Program-made: the position numbers and the translations under genes
NCBI GenBank assembly: GCA_902627565.1
Contig: CACOJM010000005.1
Location: 19,710-83,709, forward strand
Length of the DNA: 64,000 bases
Source: an uncultured Pelagibacteraceae bacterium
GTDB lineage: Bacteria > Pseudomonadota > Alphaproteobacteria > Pelagibacterales > Pelagibacteraceae
Direction: 5' to 3'
Shown: positions 9,597 through 17,316 of the stretch, piece by piece
Layout: every line of letters begins with the position of its first letter
Numbering within the stretch: position 1 is the first letter of the stretch
The notes under the pieces: generated by a model
Seen by the model: only the letters and a program-made list of their open reading frames with translations
Databases searched by the model: none
What the model was told of the DNA's origin: nothing

Positions 9597-9622
9597 TTGA
9601 TACTAGTTATTCTAGTTATCAA
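9597..9622 (+). repeat. Imperfect inverted repeat over the rpe start
   Basis: TTGATACTAG at 9597-9606 can pair with CTAG-T-TATCAA at 9612-9622, giving ten base pairs with one bulged T and a five-base loop. The repeat ends at the first base of the rpe start codon. In RNA it could hold the ribosome-binding region closed; in DNA it could be an operator. No protein or effector is indicated. Confidence 0.35.
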
Positions 9623-10281
9623 TGAAAAAAATACAAATTTCACCTTCGATTTTATCTGCTGATTTTAGTCAATTAGGTAATGAAATTAAAAAACTAAGTG
9701 ATGCTGGTGCAGATATGATACACGTTGATGTAATGGATGGACACTTTGTTCCAAACTTAACTATTGGACCGCCTGTTATTAAAGACCTTAAAAAATATTC
9801 ATCTATACCTTTTGATGTTCATCTAATGATTTCTCCAGTTCATAAATACATAGAGGCCTATGCGAAAGCAGGAGCGGATATAATTACAATCCATCCTGAA
9901 GCAACTAATAATCTGCAAGAGTCAATTGATAAAATCAGTGAATTGAATAAAAAAGTCGGAGTTTCCTTAAATCCTAAGTCTAAAATAGACTTAATTGAGA
10001 AATACCTAAATCAAATAGATTTAGTTTTAATTATGAGTGTTAATCCTGGGTTTGGAGGACAGAAATTTATGCCAGAAGTTTTAGAAAAAATAAAAAAGTT
10101 AGTACAAATTCGTGAGTCAAAAAATTTGAAATTCGATATTGAAATCGATGGTGGAATTAATTTTGATAATTCTAAGTTAGCTATTGAAGCTGGAGCAAAT
10201 ATTTTAGTTTCCGGAACAACTATTTTTAAAAGCAATGATGGAAATATCAAAAAAAATATAGATTTATTGAGATCAATATAA
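9622..10281 (+). CDS. rpe: Ribulose-phosphate 3-epimerase
   Basis: Rpe interconverts ribulose 5-phosphate and xylulose 5-phosphate in the pentose phosphate pathway. The 219-residue TIM barrel starts with ISPSILSADFSQL. It shows HVDVMDGHFVPNLTIGP, FDVHLMI and the late phosphate-binding segment IEIDGGIN, as well as MSVNPGFGGQKF. All catalytic Asp/His positions expected for the family are present. It heads a plus-strand run rpe, heparinase-fold gene, purH with small gaps, an order found in many Alphaproteobacteria. Confidence 0.97.
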   Translation: MKKIQISPSILSADFSQLGNEIKKLSDAGADMIHVDVMDGHFVPNLTIGPPVIKDLKKYSSIPFDVHLMISPVHKYIEAYAKAGADIITIHPEATNNLQESIDKISELNKKVGVSLNPKSKIDLIEKYLNQIDLVLIMSVNPGFGGQKFMPEVLEKIKKLVQIRESKNLKFDIEIDGGINFDNSKLAIEAGANILVSGTTIFKSNDGNIKKNIDLLRSI

Positions 10282-10309
10282 TTAATTATCTCAAATAATC
10301 TTCTCGTTT

Positions 10310-11893
10310 ATGTTCGATATTTTTAAACAAATATATTTCAACTCTATATTTTATGACAAAAAGATATCAAATTTTTACAACAAAAGTTTAGAATATAAAC
10401 CCAGTGCTTATTTACTTACTTCAATTGTAAAATTTCAGACAAAAAAATTTAACATTAATGATTTTTCTTTCGATGATGTATGGATTAATCAAGAATTGAA
10501 CGAGAAACATTTAAGTAAATTAAATAATTTCTTTTGGCTTTTTAGTCTTGACCTCAAATCCTCTAGTGCTGCAGTACAATTAGTCATTAAAAATTGGATT
10601 GAAATAAACTTTAAGTATAATTCTAAAAATTGGAATATTGATACAACTTCTAAAAGAATTATATCTTGGTTATCAAATCATAGACTAACTTACGAGAACT
10701 CCAATGAGCAGTATAAAATAGATTTTAATAAAATCATTCACAAACAAACATCACACTTAATCAATCAAATAGATAAAATTCAAAATTATGAGGATAAACT
10801 TTCAAGCATTGCAGCAATTATTCTTGTTGGCCTTTGTTACAAAGATGAAAAAAATTTAACAACAAAAGGTTTGGATAATTTAAAAAAGATTATTAAAAAT
10901 TCATTAGATAATTTTGGCTTTCCCAAATCTAGAAACATAAAGTATTCGATTATATTTCTTAAATATTTAGTTTTAATAAGAGAATGGTTTAAAGAGTCTC
11001 AAACACAAATTCCAGAATTTATTAATGAAAATATACTTCAACTTGGCCAATCCTACTCATTTTTTTGGAATGAAAATAAATTAGATCCTTTATTTAATGG
11101 AAATAATATCTCTAATAATAATGAATTTGATCTTTATCTTAAAAGGTTAGGGTATTCTTTTAAAAATGATAATTATGAATTTTCTAATTATATAAATCTT
11201 AAAAATAAAAAAATAAATTTGATTATGGATCTTGGCTCATCACCAAATAAAAAATTCTCAGGTGATTATCAGGCTGGAGCTTTATCTTTTGAATTTATAT
11301 CTAATGGAAAAAAATTATTAACTAATGGTGGTTATTTTAATAATAATAACTTTAAATTAAATAAATTATCAAGATCTTCTGCACTTCATAACGTTTTGAC
11401 AATCGACGATAATTCATCATGTAAATTTAAAAAAAAGTCTAATCTTAAATCTGAAGTAAAAGAAGGATTAAAAGTTTTTAAAAAAGAAATTATATATGAA
11501 AAAGATTATTGGAAAATATCATCAGCACATGATGGTTATCAAAAAAAATATAATGTATTTTATGAGAGAGATATTGAATTTTATCCCAAAGAAAATAGAT
11601 TAATTGGATTAGAAAAAATAATTGGAAAAAAAAATCTTCCAAACCTTAAATTTGATGTTAGATTTCATTTGGAGCCCACCTCAAAAATAATGAAGACTCA
11701 AAACAATAAATCAATATTAGTTGAGCTAGACAGAGAAGGATGGAAATTTACATGCGAAAATTTTGAGATAAATATTGATAATGGATTATATTTCGGTAAG
11801 AAAAATAATTTTATAGAAAATAAAAATATTTTTATTTCTGGAATAACTAGTTCACACGATAATATTATTAAATGGGAGTTTGTTAAGATCTAA
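10310..11893 (+). CDS. Heparinase II/III family protein
   Basis: A 527-residue protein of the heparinase II/III type has an alpha-helical toroid N-terminal half followed by a beta-sandwich C-terminal half. In the C-terminal half, GDYQAGALSFEFISNGKK, LLTNGGYF and the SSALHNVLTIDD segment are typical. Named members cleave uronic-acid polysaccharides, but this widespread alphaproteobacterial version next to purH has no assigned substrate. There is no clear signal peptide, although the family usually acts in the periplasm. It shares one base with the purH start, so the two are coupled. Functional call is family level only. Confidence 0.85.
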   Translation: MFDIFKQIYFNSIFYDKKISNFYNKSLEYKPSAYLLTSIVKFQTKKFNINDFSFDDVWINQELNEKHLSKLNNFFWLFSLDLKSSSAAVQLVIKNWIEINFKYNSKNWNIDTTSKRIISWLSNHRLTYENSNEQYKIDFNKIIHKQTSHLINQIDKIQNYEDKLSSIAAIILVGLCYKDEKNLTTKGLDNLKKIIKNSLDNFGFPKSRNIKYSIIFLKYLVLIREWFKESQTQIPEFINENILQLGQSYSFFWNENKLDPLFNGNNISNNNEFDLYLKRLGYSFKNDNYEFSNYINLKNKKINLIMDLGSSPNKKFSGDYQAGALSFEFISNGKKLLTNGGYFNNNNFKLNKLSRSSALHNVLTIDDNSSCKFKKKSNLKSEVKEGLKVFKKEIIYEKDYWKISSAHDGYQKKYNVFYERDIEFYPKENRLIGLEKIIGKKNLPNLKFDVRFHLEPTSKIMKTQNNKSILVELDREGWKFTCENFEINIDNGLYFGKKNNFIENKNIFISGITSSHDNIIKWEFVKI

Positions 11894-13428
11894 TGAAAAA
11901 GATTAAACGAGCATTAATTTCAGTATCAGATAAAAAATATTTAAAAAATATTTTAACGATATTAAAAAAATTTAAAGTTGAAATAATAAGCACTGGAGGA
12001 ACCTTTAAAGAGATAAAAAAATTAAAATTTAAATGTATCAAATTATCTAATTACACTAATTTTCCAGAAATCTTAGGAGGAAGAGTAAAAACACTTCATC
12101 CAAAAATTTATGGAGGAATTTTGAATATTAGAAAAAATAAAAAACACTTAAAAGACCTAAAAAAAAATAATTTAAAAGATATTGATTTAATTATTGTAAA
12201 TTTTTATCCTTTTGAAAAAATAGTTCAAAAAACAACTGATCATAAAAAAATTATAGAAAATATTGATATTGGTGGTCCAACAATGGTTAGGGCTGCAGCC
12301 AAAAATTATAATGATGTAACTATATTAACCTCTCCCCATCAATACCTTAGTTTCGTAAATCAATTAAATCAAAATAATGGCTCAACTTCATTAGAATTTA
12401 GAAAGACAATGTCTCGAATTGCATTTACAGAAACTGCATATTATGACGCTTTAATAGCTAATTATTTTAATAAAATTTCGAATATTCAATTTCCAAAAAA
12501 AAAAATTTTTCATTACAAACTAATAGAGAAACTAAGATATGGTGAAAATCCACATCAACAAGGTGCAATTTATTCTTTAGGTTCATCAATAAATTTAAAT
12601 CAATTACACGGAAAACAATTAAGTTATAATAATTTCAATGATATAAATGCAGCACTTACTATTTCAAATACTCTTCCAAATAATACCGGGGTAGTTATCG
12701 TGAAACATGCCAATCCTTGCGGTGTATCAATTATCAAAGATAAATTAAAATGTTACAAATCAGCTTTAGCCACTGACCCAATTAGCGCATTCGGAGGAAT
12801 AGTTTTATGTAATTTTAAGATTAATCTTAAATTAGCTTTAGAGTTAAATAAAATATTTTTAGAGGTTATAATTGCAAAAAAATTTGATAATGATGCTCTT
12901 CAAATTCTTAAAAAGAAAAAAAATGTAAGATTAATTGACTCAAGTAATTTTAGATTTAATCAAGATTCTAAGATTAATTTATTTAATGATATTTTATTAC
13001 TACAAAATGAAGATAAAATTAAATTTAAGACCAAAGATTTTAAAGTTGTTTCAAAAATTAAACCAAACTATCAACAAATGAAAAACTTAATATTTGCCTT
13101 TAATGTATGTAGGTATACTAAATCAAATGCTATTGTATTAGCGCAGAATGAGAGTACTGTAGGCATTGGGTCAGGACAACCAAGTAGAATTGATAGTTGT
13201 AAAATAGCAATTAATAAAATGAAAAAATTTTCTAAAAACCATTATGATATAGTTGCAGCGTCTGACGCATTTTTTCCTTTTGTAGATGGAATCGAAAAAC
13301 TTGTTCAATCAGGTATATCAGCGGTAATTCAACCTTCAGGGTCAATAAATGATAAAGAAATAATCAAATTTGCAAATGATACAAATACTGTTTTAGTTTT
13401 TTCAAAAACTAGACATTTTAGACATTAA
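11893..13428 (+). CDS. purH: Bifunctional AICAR formyltransferase / IMP cyclohydrolase PurH
   Basis: PurH performs the last two steps of IMP synthesis. Residues 1 to ~195 form the cyclohydrolase domain, with ALISVSDK, STGGT, GGRVKTLHPKI and NFYPFE. The rest is the transformylase, with KLRYGENPHQ, VIVKHANPCGVS and the DAFFPF segment. At 511 residues it is slightly short of the usual 515-530. Its start overlaps the heparinase stop by one base, and its end overlaps the convergent phhB gene by 11 bases. Confidence 0.97.
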   Translation: MKKIKRALISVSDKKYLKNILTILKKFKVEIISTGGTFKEIKKLKFKCIKLSNYTNFPEILGGRVKTLHPKIYGGILNIRKNKKHLKDLKKNNLKDIDLIIVNFYPFEKIVQKTTDHKKIIENIDIGGPTMVRAAAKNYNDVTILTSPHQYLSFVNQLNQNNGSTSLEFRKTMSRIAFTETAYYDALIANYFNKISNIQFPKKKIFHYKLIEKLRYGENPHQQGAIYSLGSSINLNQLHGKQLSYNNFNDINAALTISNTLPNNTGVVIVKHANPCGVSIIKDKLKCYKSALATDPISAFGGIVLCNFKINLKLALELNKIFLEVIIAKKFDNDALQILKKKKNVRLIDSSNFRFNQDSKINLFNDILLLQNEDKIKFKTKDFKVVSKIKPNYQQMKNLIFAFNVCRYTKSNAIVLAQNESTVGIGSGQPSRIDSCKIAINKMKKFSKNHYDIVAASDAFFPFVDGIEKLVQSGISAVIQPSGSINDKEIIKFANDTNTVLVFSKTRHFRH

Positions 13429-13759
13429 TTTTGTCTATTTTAGCTGCCAATATAAAATCGTTTTCTGATAAACCTTTAATTGCATGGGTGGTAATCTTTA
13501 TTTTTGCATAACCCCATCCAAATAATATATCTGGGTGATGACCCTCTGACTCAGAGACATCTCCAACCTGATTTATAAAACTCTGGCTTTGTTTAAAGTT
13601 TTTAAAAGTAAATTCTTTCTCTAAAAAAAACATTTCTGTTTTATCTTTAACAAGCTCCCATCCATCAACTTTTTTTTGATACTTGTGAATTTCAGATATA
13701 TCAAAAGGAATAACTCCTCCTTCACAAGGCGCACATTTTTTTTGGGTCAAATCATCCAT
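13418..13759 (-). CDS. phhB: Pterin-4-alpha-carbinolamine dehydratase
   Basis: This 113-residue enzyme dehydrates 4a-hydroxytetrahydropterin, the by-product of pterin-dependent hydroxylases; some relatives act in molybdopterin or folate metabolism. The diagnostic EGHHPDILFGWGYAKI stretch is followed by a further conserved His and Asp. The N-terminus carries KKCAPCEGG, usual for bacterial PhhB. I chose the ATG at 13759: the open frame extends to 13828, but that part is the antisense-read tRNA-Gly sequence and not protein. The gene begins 8 bases past the tRNA CCA end, so it is probably co-transcribed with the tRNA. Its stop lies inside purH. Confidence 0.93.
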   Translation of the reverse strand: MDDLTQKKCAPCEGGVIPFDISEIHKYQKKVDGWELVKDKTEMFFLEKEFTFKNFKQSQSFINQVGDVSESEGHHPDILFGWGYAKIKITTHAIKGLSENDFILAAKIDKINV

Positions 13760-13767
13760 AAAATAAT

Positions 13768-13842
13768 TGGAGCGGGCAAAGGGGGTCGAACCCTCGACCT
13801 TCTCGTTGGCAACGAGACGCTCTACCACTGAGCTATACCCGC
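13768..13842 (-). tRNA. tRNA-Gly (GCC)
   Basis: The minus strand folds into a complete cloverleaf. The acceptor arm GCGGGTA pairs with TGCCCGC and the D stem GCTC pairs with GAGC. The anticodon arm TCTCG-TTGCCAA-CGAGA gives anticodon GCC, and the T arm has the loop TTCGACC. The discriminator base is T, as in other glycine tRNAs, and the CCA end (13768-13770) is encoded. It is the only RNA gene I find in the window. It lies directly upstream of phhB. Confidence 0.97.
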
Positions 13843-13913
13843 TTATTTAAAATTCATTATAATTGGATGTTTTTTTTAATTCAAGCAATATGAAAAAAGT
13901 AAATATCTTGAGT

Positions 13914-15521
13914 TTAATAATTAAACTCTTTTATCCATTTATTAAGTGAATGTTCTATTTCTAGAAATTTTTTATCATAATTTTTCCATCTATTGACAGA
14001 TTTATTATAGATCTTTTGATTTACTTGGTTAAAACTTGGAGTAGATATAATTCCTCTGTTGTTGGCAGTCTCATAAAACTTTTTTACTTTTTCTTCCCAT
14101 TCTAAATCTAAAAAATTTAACAAATCATTTATAGATTTATCAAAATTTGTAACAACATCTTCATACTTTATCTCATAAATGTTAGAATAAAATAATCTTT
14201 TATATTTCAAGTATAAAGTCATTACTCGATCATAGAGGTGAGCGGCATCACGTAAGTTGATAAAATTCATCATCGCATCATTAGGAGTAAATTGCTGCAT
14301 AAAACAACTTAAGATAACATCATATGGATTTCTTAAAGCTACTATAAATTTAGCATTAGGAAAAAAACGGTGTATTTCTCCAATAAAGATTAAGTTTAGT
14401 GGTAGCTTGTCTATATAAATTTTATTTTTATCAAATTTAACGTACTTATTTCTTTCCTCAAAATAAATTTTTCTCATTTTAATAAAAAAATTTTTATCTG
14501 ATTTTTCAAGTTTAGAAAAATCGTCACCAATCGTATTCTTTAATTCATCTATAAATTTTTCCATAATTGGTTTTTCTTCTATAACCTCTATAGCACTATG
14601 ACTTCTCAATATTGTATCTAAAAGTGTTGTTCCTGATCTTGGAAAACCTAAAAGAAAAATTGGATCTTTTTTTTCTGAAAGTTCTAAACTCCATTTATTT
14701 AAGTCAAATTCTAAAAAAAAATTGATACGTTTATTAATAGCGTCAATATAATTATCTTTTTTATATTTTTCTTTAAAAGTTTTATAAACAATACTATTAG
14801 CTTCAACAAAGTATTCATAAGCTTTGTCGTAATTACCTACGTTGTCATAACTTTTTGCTAAAAGTTCATTTCTATTAATATTTATATTTACTTCATGATT
14901 TGGAATATTCAAATTTTCAAAATTGTTTATAACCGACTCATACTTTTTATTTTCAAAATCATAAATACCCTCAAAAAAATCAACTACAAAATTTTTTCCC
15001 AGATTATTTTTAGCTTTTATCAAAATCTCTTTTAATTTTTTGAATTGATTTGATTTATAAAAAATGAAAAAAAGATTTTTGTAAACTTGCAACATATCTG
15101 GCTTAAGATTTAAAGCAGAATTATAATATTTCTCAGCTTTGATAATATCATTCTTATCTTTATACAAATTTCCTAAGTTGAAATAAGCTACGATATTTTT
15201 CTTGTCTAAAGATATGGATTTATTATAATTTATTTCTGATAATCTAAAATTACCAATTTTAGAGTAAGCCATACCAAGATTACAAAAGGCAATTGAGAAT
15301 TTAGGATTTAAGTTGATCGAAATATTGAAACATTCTTTTGCTTTTTCAAAATTGTTATCATTCATATAGATAATTCCAAGATTATTATAAACTTCAGGAA
15401 TTTTTTTGTTTATTGAGATTATTTTTTCAAATAAATCTTTTGCTCTGCCAAAGTTTTTTACTTGAAGAGCCTCATATGCCAACTTTAGTAATTGATTTAT
15501 ATCAAAATTTTCTTTACTCAT
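13914..15521 (-). CDS. TPR-repeat protein with C-terminal sulfotransferase domain
   Basis: The first ~250 residues are tandem tetratricopeptide repeats, for example the units around NLGIIYMNDNNFEKAKECF and NLGNLYKDKNDIIKAEKYY. The C-terminal half is a PAPS-dependent sulfotransferase: the 5'-phosphosulfate loop GFPRSGTT is near residues 292-299, and the 3'-phosphate motif RNPYDVILS is near 393-401. Such enzymes move sulfate from PAPS onto a protein tyrosine, glycan or lipid; the TPR part probably holds the acceptor. No signal or membrane segment is seen, so it should act in the cytoplasm. A paralogue with the same layout is at 25798-27267. Substrate unknown. Confidence 0.9.
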   Translation of the reverse strand: MSKENFDINQLLKLAYEALQVKNFGRAKDLFEKIISINKKIPEVYNNLGIIYMNDNNFEKAKECFNISINLNPKFSIAFCNLGMAYSKIGNFRLSEINYNKSISLDKKNIVAYFNLGNLYKDKNDIIKAEKYYNSALNLKPDMLQVYKNLFFIFYKSNQFKKLKEILIKAKNNLGKNFVVDFFEGIYDFENKKYESVINNFENLNIPNHEVNININRNELLAKSYDNVGNYDKAYEYFVEANSIVYKTFKEKYKKDNYIDAINKRINFFLEFDLNKWSLELSEKKDPIFLLGFPRSGTTLLDTILRSHSAIEVIEEKPIMEKFIDELKNTIGDDFSKLEKSDKNFFIKMRKIYFEERNKYVKFDKNKIYIDKLPLNLIFIGEIHRFFPNAKFIVALRNPYDVILSCFMQQFTPNDAMMNFINLRDAAHLYDRVMTLYLKYKRLFYSNIYEIKYEDVVTNFDKSINDLLNFLDLEWEEKVKKFYETANNRGIISTPSFNQVNQKIYNKSVNRWKNYDKKFLEIEHSLNKWIKEFNY

Positions 15522-15566
15522 AATTTGCTTAATAATTAAAATATTATTAATGATATAATTTTTATT

Positions 15567-16214
15567 ATGAAAAAAATAGATTTGCCAAGAGAAATTCCAG
15601 TTTTTCCTCTAAGTAACTTTATAATTTTTCCAAAAACGACTGTTCCACTTAATATTTTTGAACCTAGATACGTCGATATGATAAATGATTCCATGAAAAA
15701 AGATAAGCTTATTGGAATGATACAACCAAAATCCTCACAAGAAGAAAATTTTTCGGTGCCAGAATTACATCAAGTTGGCTGTATGGGAAAAATTGTTACT
15801 TTTAAAGAAAATGAAAATAATATGTTCTTAATTGAATTAAAAGGAATAATAAGATTTGAAATAGAAAATGAGATTCAGACAAATAAGAAATATCGTTTAT
15901 GTAAAATAAACTTCAATAAATTTTATGATGATTTAGACGATAAAAAAGAAAGCATAAAATTTTCAGATCTTGAATTAATCTTTAAAGATTTAAAAGATCT
16001 TTTTGAAAAAAGAGGTTTTATAATTAATTGGAAAGCTTTAGAAAAGCAAAGTTTAAGTGAAATTATAAATGCTTTAGCAATGGCCTCACCATTTACTTTA
16101 GAAGAAAAACAAGTACTGCTTGAAGCTGAAAATTTAAAATCTAGGAAATCCAAAATAGCAGATATTTTAACAACCTATACTTTCGATAATTACAATAATA
16201 AAACTATACAATAG
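15567..16214 (+). CDS. LON substrate-binding domain protein
   Basis: This 215-residue protein is the stand-alone N-terminal (substrate-binding) domain of Lon protease without ATPase or peptidase. The pattern IPVFPLSNFIIFPKTTVPLNIFEPRY at residues 8-33 is the signature. QPKSSQEENFSVPELHQVGCMGKI follows the family scheme. Alphaproteobacteria widely carry such a protein, often called a peptidase S16 protein, but its function is not established; it cannot be a protease by itself. It is divergent from the sulfotransferase gene and meets the UbiH-type gene tail to tail, two bases apart. Confidence 0.9.
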   Translation: MKKIDLPREIPVFPLSNFIIFPKTTVPLNIFEPRYVDMINDSMKKDKLIGMIQPKSSQEENFSVPELHQVGCMGKIVTFKENENNMFLIELKGIIRFEIENEIQTNKKYRLCKINFNKFYDDLDDKKESIKFSDLELIFKDLKDLFEKRGFIINWKALEKQSLSEIINALAMASPFTLEEKQVLLEAENLKSRKSKIADILTTYTFDNYNNKTIQ

Positions 16215-16215
16215 T

Positions 16216-17286
16216 TTAAATGATCAGACCATTATCAGCAATATTAGTAAAAAAATTATTAACTAATTTATTTTTGCCTAATAATTTTACTGATCTACTT
16301 AAAATTTGGTTGTTCATTTTACTTTCCAAATTGAAGAATTCATAAATAAAGTCTACTCCACTAGAAAAAATTATATTTTTATGTCTTAAATTTTTTTCAA
16401 AATCTATACAAATTGAACTATCTAAAGCTAATCCATTGTTTTTTCTTAGTGTAATTAATTTAAGTATTTCTCTAATATCTCTAATTGTCATATTAAATCC
16501 TTGGCCAGCTAATGGGTGGAGTTTATGTAATAAGTCTCCAAAAGCTAAAATATTTTTATAATAATATGACCTAAGACTAGATGACTTCAAATTAAAACTT
16601 TTTACCTGTCCAAAACTAATGATTTCATAATTCTTATTATATTTATTAATAAAATAATTAAGATCTATTTTCGATTCGCCTCTTATTGAATATACAACTG
16701 ATGTTTCATTATTTGAAATTGGGAGAAAAGCAAATGGCCCTTTTGAAGTAAAAATCTGAACAGCAGTATTATTCTTTATTTTTTTGTGTTTAATAATCGA
16801 AGTAAATGCAAAACTATGATAATTTTTTTTAATTTGTTTTTGAAAAAATTTCTTTGTTATTGAATTAGAAAAATCACAATTAATAAATAAATCATAATTT
16901 TTTTTTAATAGATTACTTGATATTGGAACTTTTTTAAAATTACATAGTTTATCTTTAATGAGTTTTGAATGTATATAATTAAATAATTCATAATTTTTGA
17001 GAATTGAGAAAAGTTTATGATTACTATTTTCAAAATTTAATATTTTTTCATTATTAAAACTTTCACTATATATTTCTATTTTATTAATATCCCACAATAT
17101 TTTCTCTATATTCAAAATACTTTTGTTAAAAAAATCAATATTTGTTTTAGAAATTCCAATAGTCCTTGTTTTATCTTTATCTAAATTGCTTTTTGATAAA
17201 AAAATATCTACATATATTCCTTGATTCACCAAAGTTTTAGCAAGAGTCAAGCTTGTAAGACCACTACCTAATATACATACTTTCAT
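16216..17286 (-). CDS. FAD-dependent hydroxylase of the UbiH/UbiF/Coq6 family
   Basis: I take the ATG at 17286, which starts MKVCILGSGLTSLTLAKTL, a Rossmann FAD-binding loop; the frame can be extended to 17325 but the added residues do not belong to the fold. The second FAD motif, FGDLLHKLHPLAGQGFNM, is the ubiquinone-hydroxylase form of GD..H..P..GQG. These flavoproteins hydroxylate the ring of ubiquinone precursors. The middle is divergent and Asn/Lys/Ile-rich, so which ring position it modifies cannot be told. Length is about 356 residues, slightly short for the family. Confidence 0.85.
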   Translation of the reverse strand: MKVCILGSGLTSLTLAKTLVNQGIYVDIFLSKSNLDKDKTRTIGISKTNIDFFNKSILNIEKILWDINKIEIYSESFNNEKILNFENSNHKLFSILKNYELFNYIHSKLIKDKLCNFKKVPISSNLLKKNYDLFINCDFSNSITKKFFQKQIKKNYHSFAFTSIIKHKKIKNNTAVQIFTSKGPFAFLPISNNETSVVYSIRGESKIDLNYFINKYNKNYEIISFGQVKSFNLKSSSLRSYYYKNILAFGDLLHKLHPLAGQGFNMTIRDIREILKLITLRKNNGLALDSSICIDFEKNLRHKNIIFSSGVDFIYEFFNLESKMNNQILSRSVKLLGKNKLVNNFFTNIADNGLII

Positions 17287-17316
17287 AATAATTTTAATTT
17301 TAACAATAAAAATTAG

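Noticed and set aside
13760..13828. N-terminal extension of the phhB frame through the tRNA
   Set aside because: These bases form a perfect tRNA-Gly cloverleaf and the added residues are not part of the PhhB family; the ATG at 13759 starts the conserved protein.
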